NCBI RefSeq assembly: GCF_963662255.1
Contig: NC_085059.1
Coordinates: 5,365,234 to 5,429,233 of the forward strand
DNA: 64,000 nt
Source: Cinclus cinclus
Lineage: Eukaryota; Chordata; Aves; Passeriformes; Cinclidae
Direction of reading: 5' to 3'
Positions 24,201 through 36,117 of this stretch are shown here, one piece after another; position 1 is the stretch's first letter; each line of letters begins with the position of its first letter. The notes under the pieces are model-generated. The model was not told the origin of the DNA. It saw only the letters and a list, made by a program, of their open reading frames with translations, and searched no databases. The position numbers and the translations under genes are program-made.

Positions 24201-25608
24201 CTAAAGAGGCTGATCATCCAAATGCTCAGGTCAGAGAAATGTGGCACACACAGATTATACCCTCCTCCTCAGCACATCCTCCTCCAAATCCCACTTGACA
24301 AAGAGATAGGAACAGTCAAATTCATATCAAGAGATGAGGAAATTGCTATCGATGTGCATCCCTACACAGGAACTGCAGCAAGCTCAAGTCCTACCCTCCC
24401 ACATTGCATTTCTCAAAGAGGGAAGTGATTCATGGAACAAAATTCATCATCGCATTTCCTCTTACCATCATATATTGCACAATAATGATGTAACAGCACA
24501 AATTACTTCCCGTGGAGGGAGATCTTCATCACCCCAAAGGACTCTGTGGCCATTTCAATAGCACACAGCACAGCAAGTTCCACAAAGCCTCCAACCGGAG
24601 AACCTTAGAACCTTGCAATGGATCCCACAGTGAAGCAAACTGTGCCCATCCCACCTCATAGTTTTCTCTAGGTTACATTCATTCATCATAGGTATCCTTC
24701 ATTCATCACTCTAACTCTAAGATATGAGTTCTCAAGACAACCACAGCATCACTAATTCTTGTCTTAAGACAGGGCCCATGGACATCCCAATGAATCCCAC
24801 CTTCCTTGGGCAACTCTTCCCTCTGCTCAAGGGTGCATAAAAAATAAACCCCTGAGCCTTACTCCACCACTGCTGCAATCACTTTCATAAACATGCTACA
24901 GTTGTCTTCTTCCAAAGGAAGCAATGAAGATATAAGGGAAAAGATTCTAGTAGAAGTCCATACTGCCTTTCCTAACTTCTTAAGGACTCTAATGATAGAA
25001 ACTAAAGGCAGAATTGTTGTTTCCACAAAGAGCCAAATATTTGAAGTCCCAGATGTCATTTTCTGTCCCATCTCTTCCTAGGAAAATAAAAGAGGACAGG
25101 CACCAAAAAATAATCCAGTCCTAATACCAACATGGTCTGCAGTCAGCAAAGGCATTAAGTCAATACAAAGGGACTGGGGGATTGTTACCACCACAAGGAG
25201 TTTTGTATTCGTGCACCAAGCTCACACCGAAACCCTACACGCAATGAAGTAAGAAAGTTGCCTGCAAAGCTGTAACCTTGGGCACCTCTCACAGAAACCG
25301 GCAGTGATTTCATTCGAGGGTACAACTCCTGCCCAACGAGGCAACACTCAGCTGCGGATGGTAAATGCTCTGCCGTCCATAATAGCTTATTGCTGCTTCC
25401 ACGCACACCAACAAATTGTGAAATCACGAGAGGACATGGCGTGAGATGGAAATGTCCAATTAATATCCTCTAACACCCCCTGCCATGAGAGAGCAGGGGC
25501 AGAGCCGCGCTACATGGAGGAACTACCCACGGGGCGGGAGAAAATTAACAGAGAGGTGAAAAGGCGGGGGAGGAGAGAACGAGAGACGAGCAAGGAAGCA
25601 GCACTGAC
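21297..25608. other. Class A intergenic segment between exons 3 and 4
   Basis: Repeat copy of 1-4337. Plus-strand donor GT 21571-21572, CR1-like fragment 22644-22701, minus-strand donor GT 22802-22801. I found no differences from the first copy. Confidence 0.75.
22644..22701 (-). mobile_element. Possible CR1 LINE 3'-end fragment
   Basis: Copy of 1373-1430 within the 21-kb duplication. Confidence 0.4.
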
Positions 25609-26328
25609 CGTGTCGAGGAGAGCGGAGGGCTCCGGCTGCGCGTCCTTGGCCGCGGCGCCGGGCGGCGGCGGAGGGAAATTGGGGCTGAAAACCATGAGGT
25701 CGCTCTTGGCCGCGCCGTCCGCCACGCACAGGCTGCGGCTGTGGCGCTGCGAGTACGACCAGCTGCCCACTTCGCTGGCGCACACCAGCGTCGTGGGCCC
25801 GGGCCCCGAGAGCACGGCCGCCCGCGGCGCCCAGCGCGACGCCCCGTACAGCACCAGGGCCAGCAGGAACAGGCTGGACACGGCGCAGATCGCCACCACC
25901 AGCCACACGTTGGTCGCCGCGCTGGCCGCGCCGGCGCCGAGCTCCACGCCCGACGCCGACCGCGACCCCGACGCCGACCAGGACGACGAGGACGAGGAGG
26001 AGGAGAGCGACGATCCCGGGCCCGCGGCCAGCGCCGCCTCGGCCGCCTCGAGCAGCGACACGCTGAGCGTGGCCGTGGCCGAGCGCGCCGGCTCGCCGTG
26101 GTCGCGCACGACGATCAGCAGCCTCTGGCGAGGGCCGTCCGCCTCGTCCAGCGGCCGCGCCGTGCTCACCTCGCCGCTGTAGAGCCCCACGCGGAACGGG
26201 CCCTTGCCCCGCGGCTCCCACAGCTCGTAGCGCAGCCACGCGTTGTAGCCCGAGTCGGCGTCCACGGCGCGGATCTTCGCCACCACCTGGCCCGCCGGCG
26301 CCCCCCACGCCGCCCACGCCCACAGCGT

Positions 26329-26369
<41 letters not shown>

Positions 26370-28161
26370 GCCCCGAGGACGCCTCGGCCGCCACGGCGCC
26401 CGCCTCCGCCGCCGAGCCCGCGGGCGGCAGCAGCAGCGCCGGCGCGTTGTCGTTCTCGTCCAGCACGAAGAGCTGCACCGTGGCGTTGCCGCACAGCGGC
26501 GGCTCCCCCGCGTCCACCGCGCGCACCTCGAACTGCAGCACCTGCAGCTCCTCGTAGTCCAAGGGCTGCAGCGCCCACAGCCGCCCGCTCTCCGCGTCCA
26601 CCGACACGTAGCTCGACGCCGCACGCCACCCGCCGCCCACGGCCCCCGACGACCACGACGGAGCCGCGGCCCCGCCGCCCACGCCGCCCTCCCACACCGA
26701 GTAGCTCACGCGCCCGTTGCCCGCCTCGTCCGGGTCCCGCGCCCACAGCCGCGCCAGCTCCGCGCCCGCCGCGTTGTTCTCCCGCGCCAGCACCGTGTAC
26801 ACGGCCTGCGAGAACGCGGGCGCGTTGTCGTTCACGTCCGACACCGGCACCCGCAGCCCGCGGCTGGCGCGCAGCGCCGGCGCCCCGCCGTCCTCCGCAC
26901 GCACCTCCACCTCGTACTCCGACACCCGCTCCCGGTCCAGCGCCTCGCGCAGCACCAGCGAGTACGAGCCCGCGAACGTCGCCTCCAGACCGAACGGCGA
27001 CGCCGGCCACACCCAGCACCGCACGCGCCCGTTCGCCCCCGAGTCTCGGTCCGACACGCTCAGCAGGGCCACCACCGTCCCCACCGACGCGTCCTCCGAC
27101 ACCGGCACCGACAGCGACGTCACCCACACCTCCGGCGCGTTGTCGTTCACGTCCAGCACCTCCAGCACCACCTTGCAATGACCCGACAGCGACGGTGTCC
27201 CTTTATCTGTCGCCTTAACATTTATGTCGTATAAATTAAGTAACTCAAAGTCCAAGGAGTCCGTCAGTCTGATCTCCCCTGTGTGCTCCTCAATGCTGAA
27301 TAAATCTGAGGCAGATGGAGGAACAATACTATCGATTTCATATTTCACATCTTTGTTACTTCCTTCGTCCATGTCTGTGGCGTTTAACCGTGCAATTAGC
27401 GTTCCTTGTATTGCGTCCTCGGACAAATGTACGTTATACACGGACTGGTTGAACTGGGGCGCGTTGTCGTTCGCATCCACGACCGAGATCAGCAGCTCCA
27501 TTGTCCCTGACAGAGACGGCCGGCCCCCGTCACTCGCCGTCAGCACCAACCGGTGAACGGGAATCGTCTCGCGGTCCAGAGATTTCGTGAGTATCAGAAA
27601 CAGAGACTTACTGCGAGAGTTACTGTTTTCTTCCTCTATTCTAAAATGCTCGCTGGGGCTGAGTGTGTAGGAGAGCTGCGCGTTCGCTCCGATATCCGCA
27701 TCCGACGCGCCCTCCAGCGGGAAACGAGACCCCGGCAGGGTGGTGAATTCCGCGATGCTGAGGTTTTTTCGGGCGGCGGGGAAGACGGGGGCATTGTCGT
27801 TGATGTCGGTGACCTCCAGCTGCACATGGAAGACGCGCAGCGGCCGCTCCAGCAGCACCTCCAGGCGCAGCGCGCACGGCGCGCTCTTGCCGCACAGCTC
27901 CTCCCGGTCGAGCCGCGAGCTCACCAGCAGCGCGCCGCTCGCCCCGCTCACCTCCACGCTCGCCCGCCGGCCCTGCGCCACCAGCCGCAGCCGCCGCGCC
28001 TCCGCCTCGCCCGCCTCCAGCCCCAGGTCCTGCGCCAGACGGCCCACCACCGTGCCGGCCTTGGCTTCCTCCGGCACCGAGTACCGCACCTGCCCGCCCG
28101 CCAGCGCCCAGGCCGCCTGCAGCACCAGCACCCGCAGCACCGCACCACAACGCTCGCCCAT
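25609..28161 (-). CDS. PCDHA: Protocadherin alpha variable exon (exon 4), duplicate of exon 1
   Basis: 851 residues. The translation is identical to exon 1, 21,271 bp away, including the six-hexamer Ser-Gly repeat (26330-26365). I saw no base difference in the coding exon by eye. Donor GT at 25608-25607; read-through stop at 25512-25510. Homophilic specificity must equal that of exon 1, so the pair adds promoter choice but no new recognition identity if both copies are real. Flanks are class A on both sides. Either a very recent duplication or a false duplication in the assembly. Confidence 0.94.
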
Positions 28162-28413
28162 CCCTGCACGCACCGCCGCCGCTGCTCTCGCTCCACCCGC
28201 CGCCGCCGCCGCTGCGGCTCTGGCTGCCGGCCCCGGCACGGGCCCCGCACGGCTCCCCGCCGCCGCCCGGACGCACCGGCTCTGCTGCCCGGCCCGCGCC
28301 GCCCCCCCGCGCTCACAGCCGGGCTCTCCGCCGCACCGGGGCGGAGCCGCCCACGCGCCGTTCCTGAGCCTGCAGCGACACCGTGCGCTGCTCCGCCGCC
28401 TCACGCCAGCCGC
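28162..28413 (-). promoter_or_regulatory. Promoter/5' UTR block of exon 4
   Basis: Candidate CSE at 28383-28372. Copy of the exon 1 block. Confidence 0.55.
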
Positions 28414-31400
28414 CACACTGCCTCTGCCTCCGCTCCGTAGTTTTTCTCTTCTAAACTTGATCGTCTTTCATTTCATTTTGCCCTTATTTTCTTTCTTTTG
28501 TTTCCTTTTCCTTACCCTTTCTGTTAATTTGCAAAAAGTCTCTGGAGGCAGACAGCAGAGAAACCATGTCGGATCCGCCAATTCTAATTACATGTCTTCA
28601 GGGTCAGACCACAGAATATTCTAATGTACCCAGAAGCTCTTCACAACCAGCTTCACCCAGCGATTAGAGGTAAGTCCGTCGCGTGCTGCTCATCTCCTTT
28701 GCGGTTGTTTCGTTTCTCCTCTTTGTCATCTTCTGCTCCTAATTACCTCCTTCAGACCATCTCATGTCTTTCTCTTCTCTCACTTCTTTTATATCCTCCT
28801 TTCTTGCGCTCCACCCTTCCTGCACCCTGTGAGAGCATCTGTGCCAAACCAGTAAACTCGTCTGTCCGTCCATCCTTCCTCTCTGGAATCCTTCCTTCTC
28901 GTCCCTCTCCTTACGCACACACACTCTGCTCTTCTCTCCTGTTCTCTCTTTCATCTCCTTTGTCTCATTAATCAATGTCTTGTTCCACGTGATTACATCA
29001 CCCTCCCCATGAAGCACCAACACGCCACGGGTAGCAGTTCCCGTTCCTCTCTGCTCTCGTCTTTCATCTCTCCAGTCAAGGAACAAACTTCCTGCTCACT
29101 TCAAGTCTGTGCCGGGCTGACAGAGCGCTCTTGCACCTCAACGTCTGGAAGGAAACCACGCTCTGCAGACCCCATCCTCTCAAGGGAGAGAATTCACAGC
29201 CCTCTGAAACACTGGACAAATCCCGAGGTACCCGGACATTACTGCAAACAGACTTCACTAAGCACAGACAATCCAGGGCAATCTTTACTCCAGGGATTCA
29301 AACACACCACGGCTCAGCAACCAATTCCTCATGAACGCTGAATAATGACGGAACAACCACAGCTCCAAACACTCTTCATACACCTCGATGAAGAACCATT
29401 CTTCAGGCCTCATTTGGCACCTGTATGATGAATGTACCTTTCTGCCGTCATGTTCCAGGCAGGCCAGCACAGTCAGAAACACACAGCGAGATTGTCCATC
29501 CCCAGGGGCATTACAGCCCGTGGAATGCCTCTGTGCAGCCTGATCCACAGGGTAAAGGCAACAAAGTCATTGTATCTGTGTCGTTTTCTCTGGCAACGCA
29601 CGCCCGACTCCCAGCACATCCACTCTGAGGAATGGTTTGGGGTCCCTTCTGCATCCGTGCTTCTGTTATTTGCCCCTACTCTGTCTGGACAAAGAAGACA
29701 GAAAGGAGAGGAGGCAGTGGCACACTGCTGATCCAGGAAAGCAATCATAGAATTTCTTACACTGGAAGGCACCCAGAAGGATCATCCAGCTGAACTCCAA
29801 ATCCAGGCACGTTTGGTCAATCCAAAATGAAGAATCCATGGCCAAAGACATATCAAGGTACAACTGTCATTCAGACTCATCTTTAGGGAACAGCAACTTA
29901 CCTCAAGCATCCCTGCCTCCTCCTTCAGAAAAGATTTACATTCAAGGCAGGGAATTGGTTCTGAAGTCTGTTTTCCTTCAATGTTATCAGTAATTTCAGG
30001 GGAAGAGGAACACGGGGAAATGACCCACATTCTGCAAAAGCCTCTAAATCACTGAACAGAGCACAGTGCACTTCAAACACTTGTATCACATGCCAAGTAG
30101 GAGAGACCTGGCAAATCCAAGGACATTCTCCCAGCGTCAACCTCAGCTTAGAAGACTGGAAAATCCATCCCTCATTCTGATGGTCAGCTGCTGGAGACTC
30201 TCCAACCTGACAGCTGCCAAAATTCAGCAGTCTGCATTTCATTCCCTGTTACCAACACATTGCCAGTACACAATTAAAAAAAAAAATATCGAGGTTTCTG
30301 GTAAAATGAGAGAAGAAAACTAGAAGATCACATTCCATCATATCAAAATGCCACGTCTGGCAACATCTTGATTATGGACAGAATTTTCTCCACTCACTCT
30401 CAAGACAAGAGCATGAATGTAAACAAGGTGAGCTTCAGAGAAGGGTAATCGAGCAAGACTGAAATTTCAAAAAGCTCCTATTTAGCCAACACCATATTTT
30501 CAAAAGCAAGTGCTCTGAGATGGGTAAGGATGATGTCCTCACATCTGGCAGGAAGGGCATGGAGAATACCAAGGATAGACAGCACTTCAGAAGGACCTGA
30601 GAAGATCCCAGGCATGCAACCCCAAGGAACGGGTGACTTCACAAGGTTCCCCAGTGGAATCCTCCACCCCAAGCTCTGGGAAATCAATCTCCAGCTGAGC
30701 AGCTGGAGCTTTCTTGCCCAATGACAGAGCTTGTGCCACACAGCATCTCCAGTTCCTCCCTACAGAAACTTCCCCACTCAGAGTCACCCTCTCCATGATG
30801 GAGGGCCCAAGCAATACTCCATGCCACTCGGAGGATTGCAGCTGCAGCAGCCAAACCGCCCCACCACAACAGCTTGGCCCAGCAATAAAACCCACTCTGA
30901 GCACAATCCAGGCCTTCACACATCCCACCCTTCCTTCACAATTGGCACAAACAACTTATGAAGGGATGCAAAACCACAGAACTTCTGCCAGGCCCTGTGA
31001 AATTCACACTAAATGCTCTGTGCTTTTTCAGCAGTCTCAGATGGAAATGATGTGTTCTCATCACAGAAGCACACATGAGAGATGTTTAAAATTCTGGGAT
31101 CAGAGTGACACCTCTGATCCCGGTGCAGATTGATTTGGTTTTGAGAGAACCACACCAAATGCTGAAGCACAAGCATGGTCACAGTATCCACTGTAGGGGA
31201 GAATTTCTACGATGATATCAGGGCTGCTCTGGAAGGTTTGCTGTGGTTGTGCAGGCATCACGGTTGAGCATGACCAGGGCTTGATCACCCCATTTCTAAA
31301 GAGGCTGATCATCCAAATGCTCAGGTCAGAGAAATGTGGCACACACAGATTATACCCTCCTCCTCAGCACATCCTCCTCCAAATCCCACTTGACAAAGAG

Positions 31401-32703
31401 ATAGGAACAGTCAAATTCATATCAAGAGATGAGGAAATTGCTATCGATGTGCATCCCTACACAGGAACTGCAGCAAGCTCAAGTCCTACCCTCCCACATT
31501 GCATTTCTCAAAGAGGGAAGTGATTCATGGAACAAAATTCATCATCGCATTTCCTCTTACCATCATATATTGCACAATAATGATGTAACAGCACAAATTA
31601 CTTCCCGTGGAGGGAGATCTTCATCACCCCAAAGGACTCTGTGGCCATTTCAATAGCACACAGCACAGCAAGTTCCACAAAGCCTCCAACCGGAGAACCT
31701 TAGAACCTTGCAATGGATCCCACAGTGAAGCAAACTGTGCCCATCCCACCTCATAGTTTTCTCTAGGTTACATTCATTCATCATAGGTATCCTTCATTCA
31801 TCACTCTAACTCTAAGATATGAGTTCTCAAGACAACCACAGCATCACTAATTCTTGTCTTAAGACAGGGCCCATGGACATCCCAATGAATCCCACCTTCC
31901 TTGGGCAACTCTTCCCTCTGCTCAAGGGTGCATAAAAAATAAACCCCTGAGCCTTACTCCACCACTGCTGCAATCACTTTCATAAACATGCTACAGTTGT
32001 CTTCTTCCAAAGGAAGCAATGAAGATATAAGGGAAAAGATTCTAGTAGAAGTCCATACTGCCTTTCCTAACTTCTTAAGGACTCTAATGATAGAAACTAA
32101 AGGCAGAATTGTTGTTTCCACAAAGAGCCAAATATTTGAAGTCCCAGATGTCATTTTCTGTCCCATCTCTTCCTAGGAAAATAAAAGAGGACAGGCACCA
32201 AAAAATAATCCAGTCCTAATACCAACATGGTCTGCAGTCAGCAAAGGCATTAAGTCAATACAAAGGGACTGGGGGATTGTTACCACCACAAGGAGTTTTG
32301 TATTCGTGCACCAAGCTCACACCGAAACCCTACACGCAATGAAGTAAGAAAGTTGCCTGCAAAGCTGTAACCTTGGGCACCTCTCACAGAAACCGGCAGT
32401 GATTTCATTCGAGGGTACAACTCCTGCCCAACGAGGCAACACTCAGCTGCGGATGGTAAATGCTCTGCCGTCCATAATAGCTTATTGCTGCTTCCACGCA
32501 CACCAACAAATTGTGAAATCACGAGAGGACATGGCGTGAGATGGAAATGTCCAATTAATATCCTCTAACACCCGCTGCCATGAGAGAGCAGGGGCAGAGC
32601 CGCGCTACATGGAGGAACTACCCACGGGGCGGGAGAAAATTAACAGAGAGGTGAAAAGGCGGGGGAGGAGAGAACGAGAGACGAGCAAGGAAGCAGCACT
32701 GAC
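28414..32703. other. Class A intergenic segment between exons 4 and 5
   Basis: Repeat copy of 7143-11432. Plus-strand donor GT 28670-28671, CR1-like fragment 29743-29800, minus-strand donor GT 29901-29900. G at 29109 matches the other class A copies, so C at 7838 is the derived or erroneous state. Confidence 0.75.
29743..29800 (-). mobile_element. Possible CR1 LINE 3'-end fragment
   Basis: Copy of 8472-8529 within the 21-kb duplication. Confidence 0.4.
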
Positions 32704-35238
32704 CGTGTCGAGGAGAGCGGAGGGCTCCGGCTGCGCGTCCTTGGCCGCGGCGCCGGGCGGCGGCGGAGGGAAATTGGGGCTGAAAACCATGAGGTCGCTC
32801 TTGGCCGCGCCGTCCGCCACGCACAGGCTGCGGCTGTGGCGCTGCGAGTACGACCAGCTGCCCACTTCGCTGGCGCACACCAGCGTCGTGGGCCCGGGCC
32901 CCGAGAGCACGGCCGCCCGCGGCGCCCAGCGCGACGCCCCGTACAGCACCAGGGCCAGCAGGAACAGGCTGGACACGGCGCAGATCGCCACCACCAGCCA
33001 CACGTTGGTCGCCGCGCTGGCCGCGCCGGCGCCGAGCTCCACGCCCGACGCCGACCGCGACCCCGACGCCGACCAGGACGACGAGGACGAGGAGGAGGAG
33101 AGCGACGATCCCGGGCCCGCGGCCAGCGCCGCCTCGGCCGCCTCGAGCAGCGACACGCTGAGCGTGGCCGTGGCCGAGCGCGCCGGCTCGCCGTGGTCGC
33201 GCACGACGATCAGCAGCCTCTGGCGAGGGCCGTCCGCCTCGTCCAGCGGCCGCGCCGTGCTCACCTCGCCGCTGTAGAGCCCCACGCGGAACGGGCCCTT
33301 GCCCCGCGGCTCCCACAGCTCGTAGCGCAGCCACGCGTTGTAGCCCGAGTCGGCGTCCACGGCGCGGATCTTCGCCACCACCTGGCCCGCCGGCGCCCCC
33401 CACGCCGCCCACGCCCACAGCGTGCCCGAGCCCGAGCCCGAGCCCGGCCCCGAGGACGCCTCGGCCGCCACGGCGCCCGCCTCCGCCGCCGAGCCCGCGG
33501 GCGGCAGCAGCAGCGCCGGCGCGTTGTCGTTCTCGTCCAGCACGAAGAGCTGCACCGTGGCGTTGCCGCACAGCGGCGGCTCCCCCGCGTCCACCGCGCG
33601 CACCTCGAACTGCAGCACCTGCAGCTCCTCGTAGTCCAAGGGCTGCAGCGCCCACAGCCGCCCGCTCTCCGCGTCCACCGACACGTAGCTCGACGCCGCA
33701 CGCCACCCGCCGCCCACGGCCCCCGACGACCACGACGGAGCCGCGGCCCCGCCGCCCACGCCGCCCTCCCACACCGAGTAGCTCACGCGCCCGTTGCCCG
33801 CCTCGTCCGGGTCCCGCGCCCACAGCCGCGCCAGCTCCGCGCCCGCCGCGTTGTTCTCCCGCGCCAGCACCGTGTACACGGCCTGCGAGAACGCGGGCGC
33901 GTTGTCGTTCACGTCCGACACCGGCACCCGCAGCCCGCGGCTGGCGCGCAGCGCCGGCGCCCCGCCGTCCTCCGCACGCACCTCCACCTCGTACTCCGAC
34001 ACCCGCTCCCGGTCCAGCGCCTCGCGCAGCACCAGCGAGTACGAGCCCGCGAACGTCGCCTCCAGACCGAACGGCGACGCCGGCCACACCCAGCACCGCA
34101 CGCGCCCGTTCGCCCCCGAGTCTCGGTCCGACACGCTCAGCAGGGCCACCACCGTCCCCACCGACGCGTCCTCCGACACCGGCACCGACAGCGACGTCAC
34201 CCACACCTCCGGCGCGTTGTCGTTCACGTCCAGCACCTCCAGCACCACCTTGCAGTGACCCGACAGCGGTGGAGTCCCTCGGTCTCTCGCTTCAATACGG
34301 AAATCAAACACATTGACCTCCTCGAAGTCTAGAGCGCCGGAGAGATGTATTTCCCCTGTCTTCGAATTGATGGAAATCACATCTCCTGCACTTGGCGGAC
34401 TGAAATTCGTCACGGCATAAGTCACCTCATTATTAATTCCATCGTCCGCATCCGTGGCATTCGCCCGAGTCACCAGCGTCCCCACCGCAGCACTCTCCGG
34501 CAGCTGCACTTTGTACACGGACTGGTTGAACTGGGGTGCGTTGTCATTCACATCCAGCACCGAGATCAGCAGCTCCATTGTCCCCGTCAGAGACGGCCGG
34601 CCCCCGTCACTCGCCGTCAGCACCAACCGGTGCACGGGAATCGTCTCCCGGTCCAGAGATTTCATTAAAACGAGTTCGGGTTCAATATTTCGCTCATTAG
34701 ACTTTTGCAAATCCAAAGAAAAATGCTCGTTGGGGCTGAGTGTGTAGGAGAGCTGCGCATTCTCTCCGATATCCGCATCCGACGCGCCCTCCAGCGGGAA
34801 ACGAGACCCCGGCAGGGTGGTGAATTCCGCGATGCTGAGGTTTTTTCGGGCGGCGGGGAAGACGGGGGCATTGTCGTTGATGTCGGTGACCTCCAGCTGC
34901 ACATGGAAGACGCGCAGCGGCCGCTCCAGCAGCACCTCCAGGCGCAGCGCGCACGGCGCGCTCTTGCCGCACAGCTCCTCCCGGTCGAGCCGCGAGCTCA
35001 CCAGCAGCGCGCCGCTCGCCCCGCTCACCTCCACGCTCGCCCGCCGGCCCTGCGCCACCAGCCGCAGCCGCCGCGCCTCCGCCTCGCCCGCCTCCAGCCC
35101 CAGGTCCTGCGCCAGACGGCCCACCACCGTGCCGGCCTTGGCTTCCTCCGGCACCGAGTACCGCACCTGCCCGCCCGCCAGCGCCCAGGCCGCCTGCAGC
35201 ACCAGCACCCGCAGCACCGCACCACAACGCTCGCCCAT
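32704..35238 (-). CDS. PCDHA: Protocadherin alpha variable exon (exon 5), duplicate of exon 2
   Basis: 845 residues, identical in translation to exon 2. Three-hexamer Ser-Gly repeat at 33425-33442; donor GT at 32703-32702; start ATG 35238-35236. Upstream flank class B, downstream class A, exactly as for exon 2. Part of the 21,271-bp repeat, so its existence as a separate gene depends on that duplication being real. Confidence 0.94.
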
Positions 35239-35490
35239 CCCTGCACGCACCGCCGCCGCTGCTCTCGCTCCACCCGCCGCCGCCGCCGCTGCGGCTCTGG
35301 CTGCCGGCCCCGGCACGGGCCCCGCACGGCTCCCCGCCGCCGCCCGGACGCACCGGCTCTGCTGCCCGGCCCGCGCCGCCCCCCCGCGCTCACAGCCGGG
35401 CTCTCCGCCGCACCGGGGCGGAGCCGCCCACGCGCCGTTCCTGAGCCTGCAGCGACACCGTGCGCTGCTCCGCCGCCTCACGCCATCCGC
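35239..35490 (-). promoter_or_regulatory. Promoter/5' UTR block of exon 5
   Basis: Candidate CSE at 35460-35449. Copy of the exon 2 block, including the CCATCCGC variant. Confidence 0.55.
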
Positions 35491-36061
35491 AACCTCAGCC
35501 GCGCTGACTTTCCCCACCGTGTCTATTTTCTGGTGAGTCTTGTTGTCGTGCTCCTCTTCTTTCCCCTTACATCTTCGTCTTTCTTTCTATGTTAGCCTTT
35601 ATTTCCTCTTTCTTCACTTCCTTTTTCGTTTCTCCTTCTTTCTGCATTTTCGGGTTTTTTTGGGTTTGTTTCGATTTCATTTCTTCATTTTCTTTGTACT
35701 CTTTTCTCTTTCTTCCTTGTCTGTCTTCTTTATGGTCCTTGTTATGCCACTCCTCATTCTTTCCACTCCTTTTCCGTCTCCTTCCACTCTCCTTTGTTCT
35801 TTAGCCGCACAGTTCGTCAGTTTTCTCTGGCGCCGCGGACACCATCAACTGCGGCACCATCAGCGCTAATTACAGAGTCCCATTGCTAGAGAGCTGTGCT
35901 GCTCTGACCAAGGGTGTTAGGAACCAACTCCCTTCCAAGGATAACGATAAGGTCGGGGCGTGCTGCTCTGCTCTTTTACTGCCTCTTTTGCATTTCCATT
36001 CTGTCATTCATCTCTTACTTTCATTCTGGCTTCATTTTTATTTACGCGGGTTCATTACTAT

Positions 36062-36117
36062 TAGTAGTAGTAGCAGGAGGAGGAGGAGGAGTAGCAGTAG
36101 TAGTAGCAGTAGTAGTA
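36062..36117. repeat. AGT/AGG/AGC trinucleotide microsatellite
   Basis: Same length as the copy at 14791-14846, as expected from the 21-kb duplication. Confidence 0.85.
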